DNA from: a bacterium
GTDB lineage: Bacteria > Actinomycetota > Acidimicrobiia > UBA5794 > ZC4RG35
Reading direction: 5' to 3'
Length of the DNA: 5,088 nucleotides
Assembly (NCBI GenBank): GCA_028819835.1
Contig: JAPPKR010000199.1
Span: forward strand, 1 to 5,088
The notes below the pieces were generated by a model. That model worked only from the letters and a program-made list of their open reading frames with translations. It was not told the DNA's origin and ran no database searches. Positions 4,749-5,088 of the stretch are shown here, piece after piece (position 1 is the first letter of the stretch; each line of letters starts with the position of its first letter). A program made the position numbers and the translations under genes.

Positions 4749-5088
4749 ATGATTGAATGGCTCGGCATCGACCACCTCTTCGAACTCTCCGGATCGGAAG
4801 CGATCGCGGGGTTCCTCACCCCGCTGGTGGTTTTCGCCGTGTTCTTCCTGTTGCAACTGATACTGCCCGCCCGAAAGGTGCCCGGCTATGTCACCGATCC
4901 GGCGACCGGTGAGCCGCGCCGCTACAGGCTGAACGGTCTCCTGGTCTATGCGGTCGTGCTGATCGTGTGGGCCTTCGAACTCACCGGGATGGAGCGCGCC
5001 TGGTTCTACCGGTCCTCGGTCTACGCCGTGGCGGGCGGGACCGTCCTGGCCATCATCTTTACGCTGGCGGTGGTGTTCAGCCAGCCGA
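4749..5088 (+). CDS. polytopic membrane protein resembling the ERG4/ERG24 sterol reductase family, 5' part
   Basis: The frame is open from ATG 4749-4751 to the window end: 113 residues plus one base, cut off at the 3' side. AAGGAG (4734-4739) stands nine bases before the ATG, a strong start. Hydrophobic segments lie at about 21-40, 62-77 and 93-112. Between the first two is a polar stretch, VPGYVTDPATGEPRRYRLNG (44-63). The Y-R-L-N-G-L form followed by a helix resembles the conserved N-terminal part of ERG4/ERG24-type reductases (C-14/C-24 sterol reductases and the lamin B receptor core), where a polar segment precedes a Y-x-x-N-G-x motif. Family knowledge: these enzymes reduce sterol double bonds with NADPH through C-terminal residues not visible here. 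Bacterial relatives may act on other isoprenoids or lie closer to isoprenylcysteine methyltransferase-type proteins. Coding is near certain; the family call is from pattern memory. Confidence 0.6.
   Translation, partial: MIEWLGIDHLFELSGSEAIAGFLTPLVVFAVFFLLQLILPARKVPGYVTDPATGEPRRYRLNGLLVYAVVLIVWAFELTGMERAWFYRSSVYAVAGGTVLAIIFTLAVVFSQP

Overview
The window is 5.1 kb of GC-rich DNA whose main genes use mostly G- or C-ending codons. The glycerol kinase has an actinobacterial flavour ([10 protein letters not shown], then [22 protein letters not shown]). The lipoprotein has a long Thr/Pro-rich stalk of the kind common in high-GC Gram-positive bacteria. I infer an actinobacterium, possibly Acidimicrobiia-like; the sequence alone does not fix the taxon.

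Layout. Positions 1-795 (+) are the 3' part of an AMP-forming acyl-CoA synthetase. It converges on a minus-strand block (about 954-1803) that looks compositionally different from the rest. This block holds a four-helix membrane protein with a duplicated amphipathic C-terminal segment. Before it lies a possible 70-residue ORF overlapping by TTGA, then a four-codon ORF (MEKL) overlapping by ATGA, and a strong Shine-Dalgarno that can be locked in a hairpin. Positions 1841-2346 have no convincing gene but carry a prominent pair of inverted CCCGGCCGGG-containing arms and other dyads. Positions 2347-2901 (-) encode a secreted lipoprotein with an NTF2-like C-terminal domain. Positions 3043-4542 (-) encode complete glycerol kinase GlpK. 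A 206-bp divergent intergenic region (4543-4748) has a plausible sigma-70-type promoter for the plus strand overlapping a dyad. Positions 4749-5088 (+) are the 5' part of a polytopic membrane protein resembling the ERG4/ERG24 sterol reductase family.

How the genes fit together. The acyl-CoA synthetase (acid activation), GlpK (glycerol to glycerol 3-phosphate) and the ERG4/ERG24-like protein all touch lipid metabolism, but nothing shows they form one pathway. GlpK and the lipoprotein are co-directional with a 141-bp gap, so co-transcription is possible but unproven. The 796-2346 segment reads as an accessory insertion between housekeeping genes and is the most interesting part. I see no tRNA, rRNA, CRISPR array, transposase or integrase.
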